A stretch of 64,000 nt of DNA from Nocardia farcinica (GCF_001182745.1 NZ_LN868938.1:1798001-1862000); one strand, 5' to 3'. Counted from the stretch's first letter, positions 1 to 9,119 are shown. The notes: a model not told the origin generated them from the letters alone. Numbers and translations are program-made.

Positions 1-618
1 TTCGGACTGCCGGTGCCCGACAACCCCGTCGGCGCGACGCAGCCGATCGTCAGCAATCTCGCCCTGCACTGCTTCTCACACGGGACGCTGACGCCGCGGC
101 CGGACGTGGCGAGCATCGACGGGTCGACCGTCCGTTTCGTCGACGGCAGCACCGCCGAGGTGGACGTCATCGTCGCGGCCACCGGATACGATATCGAAAT
201 CCCCTGGCTGCCGGACGGATTGGTGCCCTTCGCCGAGGGCCACCCCGTGTTCCACCTTGGCACCTTCGCCGACGGTGTCCCCGGACTGTACGCCGTGGGC
301 GTGTTGCATCCCAGCGTCTCGGACGCCTGGTCGGTCTTCGATCAGCTCTTCCAGCTGGCGGCTGCCGACGCGCACGCCACCCTCACCGGGGCGAACGCCG
401 AGAACATGCGCAGAATCCGCGAGGACTACCGGCCCGATCTCAAGGCCGACTTCCCCTTCATCGATGTACGGCGAAACGTGAATCAGGCCGACGTGCGGCG
501 CTTCCGGGCCATGATCGCCGAAGCGGCGGACCGGTTCGGCGTCGCTGTCCCCGACCCCGGCGACGCCTGCTTCTACGCCGACCAGCTCGTACGCCACGTC
601 GCCGCCCGCTCGGCCTGA
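1..618 (+). CDS. Flavin-containing monooxygenase, C-terminal part (5' end outside window)
   Basis: The reading frame is open from the first base and ends at TGA 616-618, so only the last 205 residues are present. The visible part has the ATGYD signature near residue 60, which in FMO and Baeyer-Villiger monooxygenases marks the second dinucleotide-binding half, followed by the typical PGLYAVG strand-turn. The family uses FAD and NADPH to insert oxygen into ketones, amines or sulfides. The substrate cannot be told from this fragment. The next gene, a zinc alcohol dehydrogenase, starts 14 bp downstream on the same strand, so the two are probably co-transcribed; an alcohol-to-ketone-to-ester sequence would be natural for such a pair (inference). 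Confidence 0.8.
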   Translation, partial: FGLPVPDNPVGATQPIVSNLALHCFSHGTLTPRPDVASIDGSTVRFVDGSTAEVDVIVAATGYDIEIPWLPDGLVPFAEGHPVFHLGTFADGVPGLYAVGVLHPSVSDAWSVFDQLFQLAAADAHATLTGANAENMRRIREDYRPDLKADFPFIDVRRNVNQADVRRFRAMIAEAADRFGVAVPDPGDACFYADQLVRHVAARSA

Positions 619-632
619 GGGAAGGACCTGCG

Positions 633-1712
633 ATGCGTGCAGCAGTGTGCCCGGAGCAGGGCACGGTCGCGGTGACCGATGTCCCCGACCCCGAGTTGCG
701 GGCGCCCACCGACGTGATTCTGCGGATCCGGGCCACCACGATCTGCGGCAGCGACCTCCATCTGAGGAACGGACACATCCCCACGCCGTGGGGTTTCTGC
801 CTCGGCCACGAGTATGTCGGCGAGGTCGTCGAGATCGGTGGGGCGGTGTCGCAGGTGCGGATCGGTGACCGGGTCGTCGGACCCGCCGCGCCGTGGTGCG
901 GCAGCTGCCCGACCTGTCGCCGTGGCCGGATACAGCGCTGTCCCCGCGGCGGAGTGTTCGGCTCCGGCGCCGCGTGGGGCGACCTCGGCGGCGCGCAGGC
1001 CGAATACCTGCGGGTGCCGTGGGGGGACCGGATCCTGTCGGCCGTTCCGGACACAATCGAGGACGGGCAGGCGCTGACCGTCGGCGATGTGCTCTCCACC
1101 GGCTGGACGGCGGTGCGCCGATCGGTGCATGGGCCCGGCGCCACCGTGCTCGTGCTCGGCTGCGGCCCGGTCGGGCTCTCCGCGATCCATACCGCGTCGC
1201 TGTACGGGCCGAGCCGGATCGTCGCCGTGGATTCCGTTCCGGAACGCCTGCGGCTGGCACGCGCCCTCGGCGCCACGCACACCGTCGGCGCGGACGAGGA
1301 CGTCGCCGCGGCGATCGCCGATCTCACCGACGGGCTCGGCGCCGACTCCGTCATCGAGGCAGCCGGGGCGGACGCGGCCTTTGCCACCGCCACCGCCGCG
1401 GTGTCCATCGGCGGGACGATCGCCGTCGTCGGGATTCACGGCGCGCCGGTCGAGGTGCCGATGGCCGACCTGCTGACGAAGAACGTCTCGATCTGGGCCG
1501 GGCTCGGCGACCTCGGACGGATGGACGAACTCCTCGCGCTCATCGCCGCGGGGCGGCTCGATCCAGCACCGATGTTCACCCACCACCTGCCGTTCGACCG
1601 CATCGAAGACGCGTACCGGATGATGGACGCGGGAGCGAACGGCATGGTGAAACCGCTGATCACCTCGATCACGCCCGGACGGCGGGGCGCCGGAATCCGG
1701 CTCCGGTCGTGA
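633..1712 (+). CDS. Zinc-dependent medium-chain alcohol dehydrogenase
   Basis: 359 residues, the usual length for the MDR/threonine-dehydrogenase-like family. The catalytic zinc ligands are visible as the Cys of TICGSD (about residue 38) and the GHE motif. The structural zinc site is the four-cysteine lobe CGSCPTCRRGRIQRC near residues 89-103. The Rossmann motif is GCGPVGLSA. The family oxidises alcohols with NAD(P). ATG 633 follows GGAAGG (620-625) by 7 bp. It sits 14 bp behind a flavin monooxygenase and is closed by a perfect hairpin at 1719-1767. The substrate is unknown. Confidence 0.9.
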   Translation: MRAAVCPEQGTVAVTDVPDPELRAPTDVILRIRATTICGSDLHLRNGHIPTPWGFCLGHEYVGEVVEIGGAVSQVRIGDRVVGPAAPWCGSCPTCRRGRIQRCPRGGVFGSGAAWGDLGGAQAEYLRVPWGDRILSAVPDTIEDGQALTVGDVLSTGWTAVRRSVHGPGATVLVLGCGPVGLSAIHTASLYGPSRIVAVDSVPERLRLARALGATHTVGADEDVAAAIADLTDGLGADSVIEAAGADAAFATATAAVSIGGTIAVVGIHGAPVEVPMADLLTKNVSIWAGLGDLGRMDELLALIAAGRLDPAPMFTHHLPFDRIEDAYRMMDAGANGMVKPLITSITPGRRGAGIRLRS

Positions 1713-1718
1713 CGGCCA

Positions 1719-1767
1719 CCCGCACGGCCACCGTCGGCGCCCACGACACCGACGGTGGCCGTGCGGG
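1719..1767. terminator. Bidirectional hairpin between convergent genes
   Basis: CCCGCACGGCCACCGTCGG (1719-1737) pairs perfectly with 1749-1767, giving a 19-bp GC-rich stem with an 11-nt loop. It lies exactly between the convergent alcohol dehydrogenase and P450 genes, so it can terminate both. There is no T-run. Confidence 0.85.
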
Positions 1768-1768
1768 A

Positions 1769-2995
1769 TCACGCCGTCAGGTACACCGGCAGGTGGCGGT
1801 GGCCGTTGGAGATGAAGCTCTGCACCGTGCCGAGTTCGTCGGAGGCGGCGGCCAGGCGCAGGTTCGGGAAGCGGTCGAACAGGGCGGGGAGCGCGATGGA
1901 CGCCTCGAGGCGGGCCAGCGGGGCGCCGAGGCAGTGGTGGGCGCCGTAGCCGAAGGCCAGGTGGTCCTTGGTGGTTCGGCTCAGGTCGAATTCGTCGGCG
2001 TTGTCGCCGAACACCTTCGGGTCGCGGTTGGCCGCGGCGTAGGAGGCCAGGATCGGCTCGCCCTTGGCGATGTGCACGCCCCCGACGTCGAGGTCGTCGA
2101 CGGCGTAGCGCAACGGCAGGTGCGCGATGGGGGCCTCGAAACGCAGCGATTCCTCGACGACGTCGGTCCAGGTGGCCCGGCCCTCGGCGAGCGCGGCCCG
2201 CTGCTCGGGGTGTGTGAGGAGGGCGAAAACCGCCTGGTCGAGCAGGTTCACGGTGGTCTCGTGGCCCGCGCTGATCACCAGCAGCAGGGTGTCGAGGAGT
2301 TCCTGGTCGGTGAGGCTGGAACCCTCGTCGTCACGCTGGGTGATGAGCAGGCTGGTCATGTCCTCGCCCGGGTTCGCACGCCGGTAGGCGATGAGTTCGC
2401 CCAGGATGCGGTACATTTCGCCGTAGTTGGCCTGGGCCTGCTCGGCGGTGAGCGAGGTGTCGAAGATGCCGTCCACGCAGGCGCGCAGGCCGGGATTGAG
2501 ATCCTCGGGCACGCCCATCAGTTCCGAGATCACCTGGATCGGCAGCGGATAGGCGAACGCCTCGCGCAGGTCGACGGCCTCGCCCGCGGGGGTCTGCGCG
2601 AGGGTGTCGAGCAGTTCCTTGGTGATCCGTTCCACCTGCCCGCGCATCGCCTCGGTGCGGCGCGCGGTGAAGGCGGGGGCGACCAGCTTGCGCAGGCGCC
2701 GGTGGTCTGCGCCGTAGGCGGTGAACATGTTGGTCACCGCGACCCACAGGAAAAGCGGCCAGTCCTGGGAGATCTCGCCGTTGATGAAGGCGGGCCAGTG
2801 CTGGCGGGGATCCTTGGACACCCGGGGATCGACCAGGAGTTGCTTGAGCAGGGCGGGATCGGTGACCGACCAGGCCCGCACACCACCGGGCATCTCGACC
2901 GAGGTGACCGGTCCCCGCGCACGGAGACGTTCGGATTCGCCCTGGATATCGGCGCCGATCGGATCGAGCACGAGCGGCATCTGGGTTGACTCCAT
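1769..2995 (-). CDS. Cytochrome P450, CYP107/CYP105-like soluble class I
   Basis: 408 residues, normal for a soluble actinobacterial P450. All signatures are present: the I-helix AGHETT at 243-248, K-helix E282-x-x-R285, and the heme loop [10 protein letters not shown] with the thiolate ligand Cys355. Such enzymes take electrons from a ferredoxin and a ferredoxin reductase, neither of which is encoded nearby, and hydroxylate macrolides, steroids or vitamin D-like substrates. The overall pattern resembles CYP107 (family-level guess). It is transcribed divergently from a second, degenerate P450 at 3271, with 275 bp between the two starts. Confidence 0.9.
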   Translation of the reverse strand: MESTQMPLVLDPIGADIQGESERLRARGPVTSVEMPGGVRAWSVTDPALLKQLLVDPRVSKDPRQHWPAFINGEISQDWPLFLWVAVTNMFTAYGADHRRLRKLVAPAFTARRTEAMRGQVERITKELLDTLAQTPAGEAVDLREAFAYPLPIQVISELMGVPEDLNPGLRACVDGIFDTSLTAEQAQANYGEMYRILGELIAYRRANPGEDMTSLLITQRDDEGSSLTDQELLDTLLLVISAGHETTVNLLDQAVFALLTHPEQRAALAEGRATWTDVVEESLRFEAPIAHLPLRYAVDDLDVGGVHIAKGEPILASYAAANRDPKVFGDNADEFDLSRTTKDHLAFGYGAHHCLGAPLARLEASIALPALFDRFPNLRLAAASDELGTVQSFISNGHRHLPVYLTA

Positions 2996-3270
2996 GGTCA
3001 GGAGCTCCTAACTGGCTGTGACCGCGAACGAACTAAGGTAAACCAAACTCTTTGTGACAGAGCACATTCTGAACAGCAGTCGTGAATGGTACCAGCCGGT
3101 AGGAGCCGTGCACGCCGAGTCGCGTAGAACGCCCGCCGCGTGCACGAATTCGCCGCATCCGGCTGTCGACCGGGGCGAGAATGCCCAGGGGCCGGGCTGG
3201 TCCGGCGCGCGCGCACCGCTTAGCGTTGTCGGGATCGACCCGGAGCACATCGACCACGTGGAGGCCCTCT
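2996..3270. promoter_or_regulatory. Divergent promoter region between two P450 genes
   Basis: 275 bp without a credible gene. The stretch 3025-3085 is AT-richer than its surroundings and should carry the leftward promoter. A TAGCGT hexamer at 3221-3226 fits the actinobacterial TAnnnT -10 consensus for the rightward P450, whose GTG start is 44 bp downstream. No clear inverted repeat was found. Confidence 0.4.
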
Positions 3271-4536
3271 GTGACAAACTCCAATCCGACGATCGACGGC
3301 CGTCCCGTCGTACCCGGTGCACCGATGGACCCGGACGGGCCGCGCTTCCCGATCTACACCCCGGAGTTCGCCGCGGACCCGCACGGCGCCTACGCCGAGA
3401 TGCGCCGCCATCACCCGTCCCTCGCTCCGGTGGAGATCGCTCCCGGCGTGCCCGCGACGCTGGTGATCGGTTACCGGACCGCGGTGCGGATCCTGCACGA
3501 CCCGGAGCGCTTTCCCGCCGACCCGCGCGCGTGGCAGAAGAAGGTGCCCGCCGACTGCCCGATCCTGCCGATGCTGGAGTGGCGGCCGAACGCCCTGCGC
3601 AGCAGCGGTTTCGACCACGTGCGCTATCGGTCGGCGAACAAGTCGGCGATCGAGGGCGTCGATCTGCACGCCATGCACGCGGTGGTCGAGCGGATCGCGG
3701 TGCCGTTGATCAACGGCTTCTGCGCGGACGGGCGCGCCGATCTGCTCAGCCAGTACATCCACCCGCTGGTGTTCACCGCGCTGAACACGATGCTCGGCTG
3801 TTCGGCCGACATCGGCCAGCGGGTGGCGGCGGGCATGGCCGCGGTGTTCGAGTCCGGGGAGGGCGCCGAAGCCGGTAACCAGATGCTGCTCGAGGCGCTG
3901 CTCGAGCTCACCGGCTACCGGCGGGCGCACCCCGAGGACGACATCACCTCCCGGCTGGTCACCCACGAGACGGGGCTGACCGACGAGGAGATGATCCACC
4001 AGCTGGTCACCCTCTACGGCGCGGGCATCGAGCCGGAGGTGAACCTCATCGCCAACACGGTGCTGCTGATGCTCACCGACGACCGGTTCGCCGGCAGCGT
4101 GCTCGACGGCAGGCTCAAGACCCGCGACGCGCTCGACGAAGTGCTCTTCACCGACCCGCCGATGGCGAACTACTGCGTGAGCTACCCGCGCCAGCCGATG
4201 CTGGTGGACGGGGTGTGGCTGCCCGCCAACGAGCCGGTGCTGATCAGCATGTCGGCCTGCAACAACGATCCGGCGGTCAATCCCGGTGGCGCCGACGCGC
4301 TCCCGCTCAACAGTTCCCACCTGGCCTGGAGCGCGGGCCCGCACAGCTGCCCCGCCCACCAGGTCGCGACCCTGATCGCCCAGGACGCCATCGACCAGCT
4401 CCTCGACGCGCTCCCCGAGATCGAGCTGGCCGTGCCCCGCGAGCAGTTGACCTGGCGCCCCGGCCCGTTCCACCGCGCCCTGGAATCGCTACCGGTCACC
4501 TTCCCGCCGACGGCGCCGTTGACGACCCCCGCCTGA
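3271..4536 (+). CDS. Atypical cytochrome P450 lacking ExxR and I-helix Thr (CYP157-like)
   Basis: 421 residues. The heme loop WSAGPHSCPA with Cys360 identifies the P450 fold, but two near-universal features are altered. The K-helix ExxR reads E290-V-L-F293, and the I-helix AGxET reads AGIEPEV (251-257), without the proton-relay Thr. Loss of ExxR is known for Streptomyces CYP157, where P450s of this kind are encoded in conservon operons; the CPA after the Cys also recalls that group (recalled knowledge). No conservon genes (sensor kinase, roadblock, GTPase) are adjacent here. GTG 3271 is preferred because GAGG lies 6 bp upstream and the extension to 3181 adds low-quality sequence. It may still be a functional oxygenase or a non-catalytic heme protein. 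Confidence 0.85.
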   Translation: MTNSNPTIDGRPVVPGAPMDPDGPRFPIYTPEFAADPHGAYAEMRRHHPSLAPVEIAPGVPATLVIGYRTAVRILHDPERFPADPRAWQKKVPADCPILPMLEWRPNALRSSGFDHVRYRSANKSAIEGVDLHAMHAVVERIAVPLINGFCADGRADLLSQYIHPLVFTALNTMLGCSADIGQRVAAGMAAVFESGEGAEAGNQMLLEALLELTGYRRAHPEDDITSRLVTHETGLTDEEMIHQLVTLYGAGIEPEVNLIANTVLLMLTDDRFAGSVLDGRLKTRDALDEVLFTDPPMANYCVSYPRQPMLVDGVWLPANEPVLISMSACNNDPAVNPGGADALPLNSSHLAWSAGPHSCPAHQVATLIAQDAIDQLLDALPEIELAVPREQLTWRPGPFHRALESLPVTFPPTAPLTTPA

Positions 4537-4974
4537 GCCGGCCGCCGCCGCCCGCCCGATCGCGCCCGGCAGCGCACACCACCTCCTCCGACGGCCCGCG
4601 GCCACTGCCGCGGGCCGTCGACGCTGGCGCCCCGGGTGGATATGCCCGGCCGTGTCCCGGTTCGAGGAGCCCTGAGCCTTGACCCGACCGGTGCCCGCGG
4701 TCGAGTTCCACACCACCGGTGCCCATTTCAAGAAACCGTCCAGCAATCCCCGCATGAAAACTGGAACTCTCGGTACCAGATACCGAATCATAGGGTTTTA
4801 CCTGCAACTTCGAGTACACCGGTCTCGGTGACGAAGAAGACAATCGTCCACTCCACCCCGATGTCGGGTGTTTCGGTGAGGTTTCCGCTAACATCCAGCG
4901 ACGGAAGGCAGGTCGGCACAAGGACCGGGCGGTCGGGGGTCTGGCGGCACTGCCGGAGGTGGAAGGACAACCGA
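4537..4974. other. 438-bp noncoding region with terminator and inverted repeat
   Basis: No convincing gene is seen on either strand. It contains the P450 terminator hairpin (4589-4620), an AT-richer block at 4741-4880, and a 6-bp inverted repeat TCGGTA-CCAGA-TACCGA at 4770-4786. The repeat could be an operator for the XRE regulator that starts at 4975 (inference). Confidence 0.5.
4589..4620 (+). terminator. Hairpin after the atypical P450
   Basis: CGACGGCCCGCGGC (4589-4602) pairs with 4607-4620 around the loop CACT. This is a 14-bp perfect stem 53 bp downstream of the P450 stop, without a T-run. Confidence 0.7.
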
Positions 4975-5409
4975 ATGACGTCGGCGCAGTTCAAGTCTCG
5001 CTTGAACAGATTGATCGAGCGCTGGGAAGCCGAACACGGCACGACGGTGACGAACGCGATGCTCATCGAGCGCATGGAGAGGGCGGGATATTCGGTGTCA
5101 CCGGCGTATCTGTCGCAGTTGCGGACGGGACGCCGAGCCAACCCCTCACCGGCGTTCCTGGCGGCGCTGGCCGAGGCCATGAACGCACCGCCGGACTACT
5201 TCCTCTACGGTGATGCGGTGGACGGCGGGGGCGACGGCAACAGCGACGACGGACTGCTCGGCGATGTCCGTGACCCGAAGCTGCGCGGTCTCATGCGCGC
5301 GGCGGCCGGGCTCTCGGAGGACTCGCAGCGCCTGCTCATCTCGCTCGCCGACAAACTGCGCGACGCGGAGGGCCGCTCGGGTGGCACCACCGCCGAGTTG
5401 TATCCGTGA
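4975..5409 (+). CDS. XRE-family regulator, EspR-like
   Basis: 144 residues. An N-terminal Cro/C1-type helix-turn-helix (about residues 5-82; core SPAYLSQLRTGRRANPSPAF) is followed by an acidic Gly/Asp linker and a C-terminal helical segment (about 95-135, LRGLMRAAAGLSEDSQRLL). That arrangement resembles mycobacterial EspR and related short regulators, in which the C-terminal helix mediates dimerisation. ATG 4975 was chosen over the upstream frame beginning at 4636 because AAGGA lies just before it and the extension is non-family sequence. It precedes an SDR gene by 15 bp and probably shares its transcript. The target is unknown. Confidence 0.75.
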   Translation: MTSAQFKSRLNRLIERWEAEHGTTVTNAMLIERMERAGYSVSPAYLSQLRTGRRANPSPAFLAALAEAMNAPPDYFLYGDAVDGGGDGNSDDGLLGDVRDPKLRGLMRAAAGLSEDSQRLLISLADKLRDAEGRSGGTTAELYP

Positions 5410-5424
5410 GTGCGAGGAGGCACG

Positions 5425-6174
5425 GTGGAGCCAGGAACGGTCGTGGTCACCGGCGGCAGCCGCGGTATCGGCGCCGCCACCGCGCGCAGGCTGGCCCGCG
5501 ACGGTTTCGCGGTGCACCTGACCTACCGTGAGCGCGCCGACGCCGCCGATCGGCTGGTGCGCGAGATCGCCGGCTCCGGCGGCCGCGCCCGCGCCACCCG
5601 GGTGGACCTGAGCGTGCCCGGCGACGTCGACGCGCTCTTCGCCGCCGTGGACGCCGACTCCGCCCCGCTGGTCGGCCTGGTCAACAACGCCGGACTACTG
5701 GAAACCCAGTGCCGGGTGGCCGACCTCGACGCCGCCCGCCTGCACCGGGTGATGGCCGCCAACGTGGTGGGCCCGATGTTGTGCGCCGCCGCGGCGGTGC
5801 GGCGGATGTCGACCCGCCACGGCGGGCGCGGCGGCGCGATCGTCAACGTCTCGTCGGTCGCCGCCCGGCTCGGCGCGCCCGGCGAGTACGTCGACTACGC
5901 CGCGAGCAAGGGCGCTCTCGACACCTTCACCCGCGGCCTGGCCGCCGAGGTGGCGGGCGAGGGGATCCGGGTGAACGCGGTGCGGCCCGGTTACATCCAC
6001 ACCGACATCCACGCGCTCGGCGGTGACCCCGACCGGGTCGAACGGCTCGGCCCGGCCCTGCCGATGGGTCGCGGCGGGCGCCCGGAGGAGGTGGCGGAGG
6101 CGATCGCCTGGCTGCTCTCCGCCGCCGCCTCCTACACCACCGGCAGCTTCCTCGACCTGGCCGGCGGACGCTGA
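5425..6174 (+). CDS. SDR-family oxidoreductase, FabG-like
   Basis: 249 residues, the classical SDR length. It shows the cofactor motif TGGSRGIG near residues 9-16, NNAG, catalytic Ser in NVSS, YAASK, and the C-terminal GSFLDLAGGR. Classical SDRs with this pattern use NAD(P)(H) on hydroxyl/keto groups, and the best generic match is 3-oxoacyl-ACP reductase. GTG 5425 follows GAGGAGG by 4 bp. GTG 5410 and GTG 5406 (which would overlap the regulator stop) are alternatives. It sits behind the EspR-like regulator in one likely operon and converges on the response regulator at 6192. Confidence 0.8.
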   Translation: MEPGTVVVTGGSRGIGAATARRLARDGFAVHLTYRERADAADRLVREIAGSGGRARATRVDLSVPGDVDALFAAVDADSAPLVGLVNNAGLLETQCRVADLDAARLHRVMAANVVGPMLCAAAAVRRMSTRHGGRGGAIVNVSSVAARLGAPGEYVDYAASKGALDTFTRGLAAEVAGEGIRVNAVRPGYIHTDIHALGGDPDRVERLGPALPMGRGGRPEEVAEAIAWLLSAAASYTTGSFLDLAGGR

Positions 6175-6191
6175 TCCGACCGACGCGGCGG

Positions 6192-6845
6192 TCAGCCCTT
6201 GAGCCGCAGCACCGCGAGCACCCGCCGGTGATGGGTGTCCGAGGGCGGGAGATCGAGTTTGGTGAAGATGTTGCCGATGTGCTTCTCCACCGCACGTTCG
6301 GTGACGGTGAGCGACGCGGCGATGGCGTTGTTGGACAGGCCCTGCGCCATCAGCTCGAGCACCTCGCGTTCGCGCGGGGTGAGCCGGGCCAGATGATCCT
6401 GCTGGCGGGAGGCGCCCATCAGCTGACTCACCACCTCGGGGTCGAGGGCCGTGCCGCCGGTGGCGACCCGGTACAGGGCGTCGACGAAGTCGCGGACGTC
6501 GGCGACCCGGTCCTTGAGCAGGTAGCCGACGCCGCCCGCGCCGCCGGCGAGCAATTCGGTGGCGTAGCGGGTCTCGATCCACTGCGAGAAGACCAGGACA
6601 CCGGTCATCGGATACTTGCGGCGCAGTTCGATGGCCGCCAGCAGACCCTCGTCGGTGAAGGTCGGCGGCATGCGCACATCCACCACCGCCACGTCCGGGT
6701 TGTGCTCGCCGACCACGTCGCTCAGGCTGCCCGCCTCCCCCACCATCGCCACCACCTCGTGCCCGCGTTCGGTGAGCAGACCGGCCAGGCCGTCGCGCAG
6801 GATGGCACTGTCCTCGGCGATGACGATGCGCAACGGCGCGCTCAC
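6192..6845 (-). CDS. NarL/FixJ-family response regulator
   Basis: 217 residues. The receiver domain (about 5-125) has the acidic pair ED at 11-12 and phospho-acceptor Asp56 in VVDVRM. The LuxR-type helix-turn-helix is C-terminal (about 150-212), with LTPREREVLELMAQGLSNNAIA. GTG 6845 overlaps the stop of the upstream histidine kinase by GTGA, so the pair is translationally coupled. Pairs of this type often control an adjacent ABC exporter; here a TetR gene and a divergent exporter lie just beyond (8.3-11 kb). Confidence 0.9.
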   Translation of the reverse strand: MSAPLRIVIAEDSAILRDGLAGLLTERGHEVVAMVGEAGSLSDVVGEHNPDVAVVDVRMPPTFTDEGLLAAIELRRKYPMTGVLVFSQWIETRYATELLAGGAGGVGYLLKDRVADVRDFVDALYRVATGGTALDPEVVSQLMGASRQQDHLARLTPREREVLELMAQGLSNNAIAASLTVTERAVEKHIGNIFTKLDLPPSDTHHRRVLAVLRLKG

Positions 6846-8212
6846 TGCGGGTCCTCCAGCGGCAGCACGATGGTCACCACGGTGGGGCCGCCGAGCGGGC
6901 TCGCCACGGTGAGGCTGCCGTCGACCGCGCGGGCGCGGGCCGCCAGCCCGGCCAGCCCGCTGCCCGCCGACGACGCACCCTCGGCGGGCGGCAGCACGCC
7001 GCCGATCCCGTTGTCGCGCACCGTGACCGCCAGGGTGCGGATGCTGTCGGGCAGCACCGAGACCCAGGCGCGCTCGGCTCGCGCGTGCTTGACGACGTTG
7101 GTCAACAACTCGGCGACCGAGAAATAGGCGATCGCCTCGACGGCCGGACTCGGCCTGCGCGGCAGGTGCACCCGCAATTCCACCGGCACCGCGCACCGCG
7201 CCGTCAACGTCTCCAAGGCCGGGCCGAGTCCGAGCTCGAGGGCGGGCGGATGGATACCGCGAACCAGTTCGCGCAGTTCGGTGAGCGCCTCCTTGGAGCT
7301 GGCGTGCGCGTCGGCGATGAGGTCGCGGGCATCGCCGCCCGCCGCCAGTCGCTCCTCGGCGCGGCCGAGCGCCATCGCGATCGTCACCAGCCTGGCCTGG
7401 GTGCCGTCGTGCAGATCGCGTTCGACCCGGCGCAGCGTCGCCGCGGCGTCCTCGACGGCGGCCCGCCTGCTCTCCCGCAGTTCGGCGAGCTGACGGTCCC
7501 GCGTCGTCTCGGCCAGCAGCGCCACGGTCAGCATCCGGTGCAGCAGGCAGACGCCGCGCACCAGCCACGGCACCGCGAAGCAGGCGAGGACGCCCACCGC
7601 CGCGACACCGAGCACGCGCGGCCAGGTGTCGACGTAGAAGCTGCCGAACTGCATCAGCGAGTGCCGCGCGACGCCGTTCTCGTCCACGTTCACCGGATCG
7701 AACAGCGCCCACGGGATCGGCGAGAGCGCGGTGAACACCGCCACCGCCACCGCCGTGAGCACCAGGTAACCGAGCACGACGCCGACGACCGCCTGCGCCA
7801 GCAGGAACAGCAGGGCCCGCCAGCTCACCCGATCGGTGAACGCGCCCTTGAGAAAACCGAGGAACCCGCGCGGCGGCGCGAACTCCGGTGGCGCGGGCAC
7901 CGTGGTGTCGAGCAGATGTTCGGCGAGGCCGCGATAGATCGCGCCCCACACCCGACCGCCGAGCAGCACCAGCGCCAGCACCGGGATGCCGACCACGAGG
8001 ACCGACAGGTACAGCCCGCCGCCGATACCGAAGAACACCCAGCACACCGCGACGCACCCGAGCGCGAACGCCGTCACCAGGTAGACCAGTTCCTTCCACG
8101 TGCGTGCCTCGACGGGTGCGCGCAGCACCGCGGGCACGGTCCGGCGCGGCGGCGGCAGCGGCGCCACCGGGCGGTCGAGGACGAGCGTGGGTTCGGTCGA
8201 GGTCTCGGTCAT
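6842..8212 (-). CDS. Membrane sensor histidine kinase, HisKA_3 (DesK/NarX-type)
   Basis: 456 residues from ATG 8212, chosen because AGG lies 9 bp upstream; ATG 8221 is possible. The N-terminal half has about five hydrophobic segments (near 42-62, 68-88, 132-162 and 198-226) with a putative sensor-domain insertion. The dimerisation/phosphoacceptor motif is ERDLHDGTQ, with His268. The C-terminal ATPase domain has the N box ELLTNVVKHA and the DNGIGG box. It phosphorylates the response regulator encoded immediately downstream. The signal is unknown; membrane or antibiotic stress would fit the neighbouring exporter (inference). Confidence 0.88.
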   Translation of the reverse strand: MTETSTEPTLVLDRPVAPLPPPRRTVPAVLRAPVEARTWKELVYLVTAFALGCVAVCWVFFGIGGGLYLSVLVVGIPVLALVLLGGRVWGAIYRGLAEHLLDTTVPAPPEFAPPRGFLGFLKGAFTDRVSWRALLFLLAQAVVGVVLGYLVLTAVAVAVFTALSPIPWALFDPVNVDENGVARHSLMQFGSFYVDTWPRVLGVAAVGVLACFAVPWLVRGVCLLHRMLTVALLAETTRDRQLAELRESRRAAVEDAAATLRRVERDLHDGTQARLVTIAMALGRAEERLAAGGDARDLIADAHASSKEALTELRELVRGIHPPALELGLGPALETLTARCAVPVELRVHLPRRPSPAVEAIAYFSVAELLTNVVKHARAERAWVSVLPDSIRTLAVTVRDNGIGGVLPPAEGASSAGSGLAGLAARARAVDGSLTVASPLGGPTVVTIVLPLEDPQ

Positions 8213-8293
8213 GCCATCCATCCTGGTTCCCGGTGGTGCCGGTGCCGAGGGAGCTGACCACCGGATCGAGGGTGGGGCCAGCCACACCACGGC

Positions 8294-9046
8294 TCACTCG
8301 GCCTGTGCGCGGCGGGCGACCAGCACCTCCAACCCATCGAGGATGCGCTGCAGACCGAACTCGAAGTGCTCGAAGGCCGGGTCGAACGCGGCCGCCGACA
8401 GCGAGGCCATCACCGGATACCGCCCCGACGCCATCGCCTGCTCCAGCACCGGTGCCTGCGCCTGCCAGAACTCCGCGTCGGTCATCCCGGTGCTGCGCTC
8501 GGCGTCGCGCTGGTAGAGCTGGGTGCGGGCGGCGCCGGCGACATAGCTCTCGACCATCACCAGCACCGATACCAGTTCCGGGTCGGACAGTTTCATCGGC
8601 ATGATGCGGCCCATCAGGAGTTCCATGTTCGCCAGCGCGCCGGGACCGAGCACGGGCCGGGTCTGGTTCACCTGGAGCAACCACGGGTGCCGCCGGTAGA
8701 GCTCGAGCGTCTGGTGGGCGTAGAAGCGCAGGGTCTCCCGCCAGTCCGCGTCGGCGTCGACCTCCTCGTCGGGGTACTGGACGCGGTCGAGCATGAGGTC
8801 GAGCAGTTCGGCCTTGCCGGGCACGTAGCGATACAGCGACATGGCGCCGGTCCCGAGTTCGGCGGCCACCCGGCGCATGGTGACCGCGGCCAGCCCCTCC
8901 GCGTCGGCCACCCGCACCGCGGCCTCGACGATCCGGTCCAGCGTCAGCGTCGGCTTGGGCCCGCGACTCGGCCGGGGGCCGGTGTTCCAGAGCAGGTCGA
9001 GCGTGCGCGCCAAGTCGCCGCGGCCGCTCGCCTCGGTGGTCGTCAT
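8294..9046 (-). CDS. TetR-family repressor of the divergent ABC exporter
   Basis: 250 residues. The HTH (about 35-80) reads TLDRIVEAAVRVADAEGLAA with the recognition element GAMSLYRYVPGK. The C-terminal region belongs to the tetracycline-repressor-like class (TetR_C_33 type) seen beside DrrAB exporters. It is divergent from the exporter genes at 9234, with a large double palindrome at 9072-9119 between them. Autoregulation and repression of the exporter are therefore likely (inference). ATG 9046 lies 26 bp from the operator. Confidence 0.88.
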   Translation of the reverse strand: MTTTEASGRGDLARTLDLLWNTGPRPSRGPKPTLTLDRIVEAAVRVADAEGLAAVTMRRVAAELGTGAMSLYRYVPGKAELLDLMLDRVQYPDEEVDADADWRETLRFYAHQTLELYRRHPWLLQVNQTRPVLGPGALANMELLMGRIMPMKLSDPELVSVLVMVESYVAGAARTQLYQRDAERSTGMTDAEFWQAQAPVLEQAMASGRYPVMASLSAAAFDPAFEHFEFGLQRILDGLEVLVARRAQAE

Positions 9047-9071
9047 GCGTCCCAGGGTAATCGCTTGGCGA

Positions 9072-9119
9072 AAAACCGAGTACGTTGTACTCTAATTTGG
9101 GTACAACGTACTCGGTTTT
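9072..9119. promoter_or_regulatory. 48-bp double palindromic operator for the TetR/exporter pair
   Basis: AAAACCGAGTACGTTGTAC (9072-9090) is repeated exactly as its reverse complement at 9101-9119 around a 10-bp AT-rich spacer. Each arm contains its own small palindrome GTAC-GTT-GTAC, so two TetR dimers could bind side by side. This is the only strongly structured element in the 187-bp divergent region. Confidence 0.8.

Noticed and set aside
76..1260. Long minus-strand frames opposite the alcohol dehydrogenase (394 and 399 codons)
   Set aside because: Compositionally biased antisense shadows; the plus-strand gene has clear zinc and Rossmann motifs.
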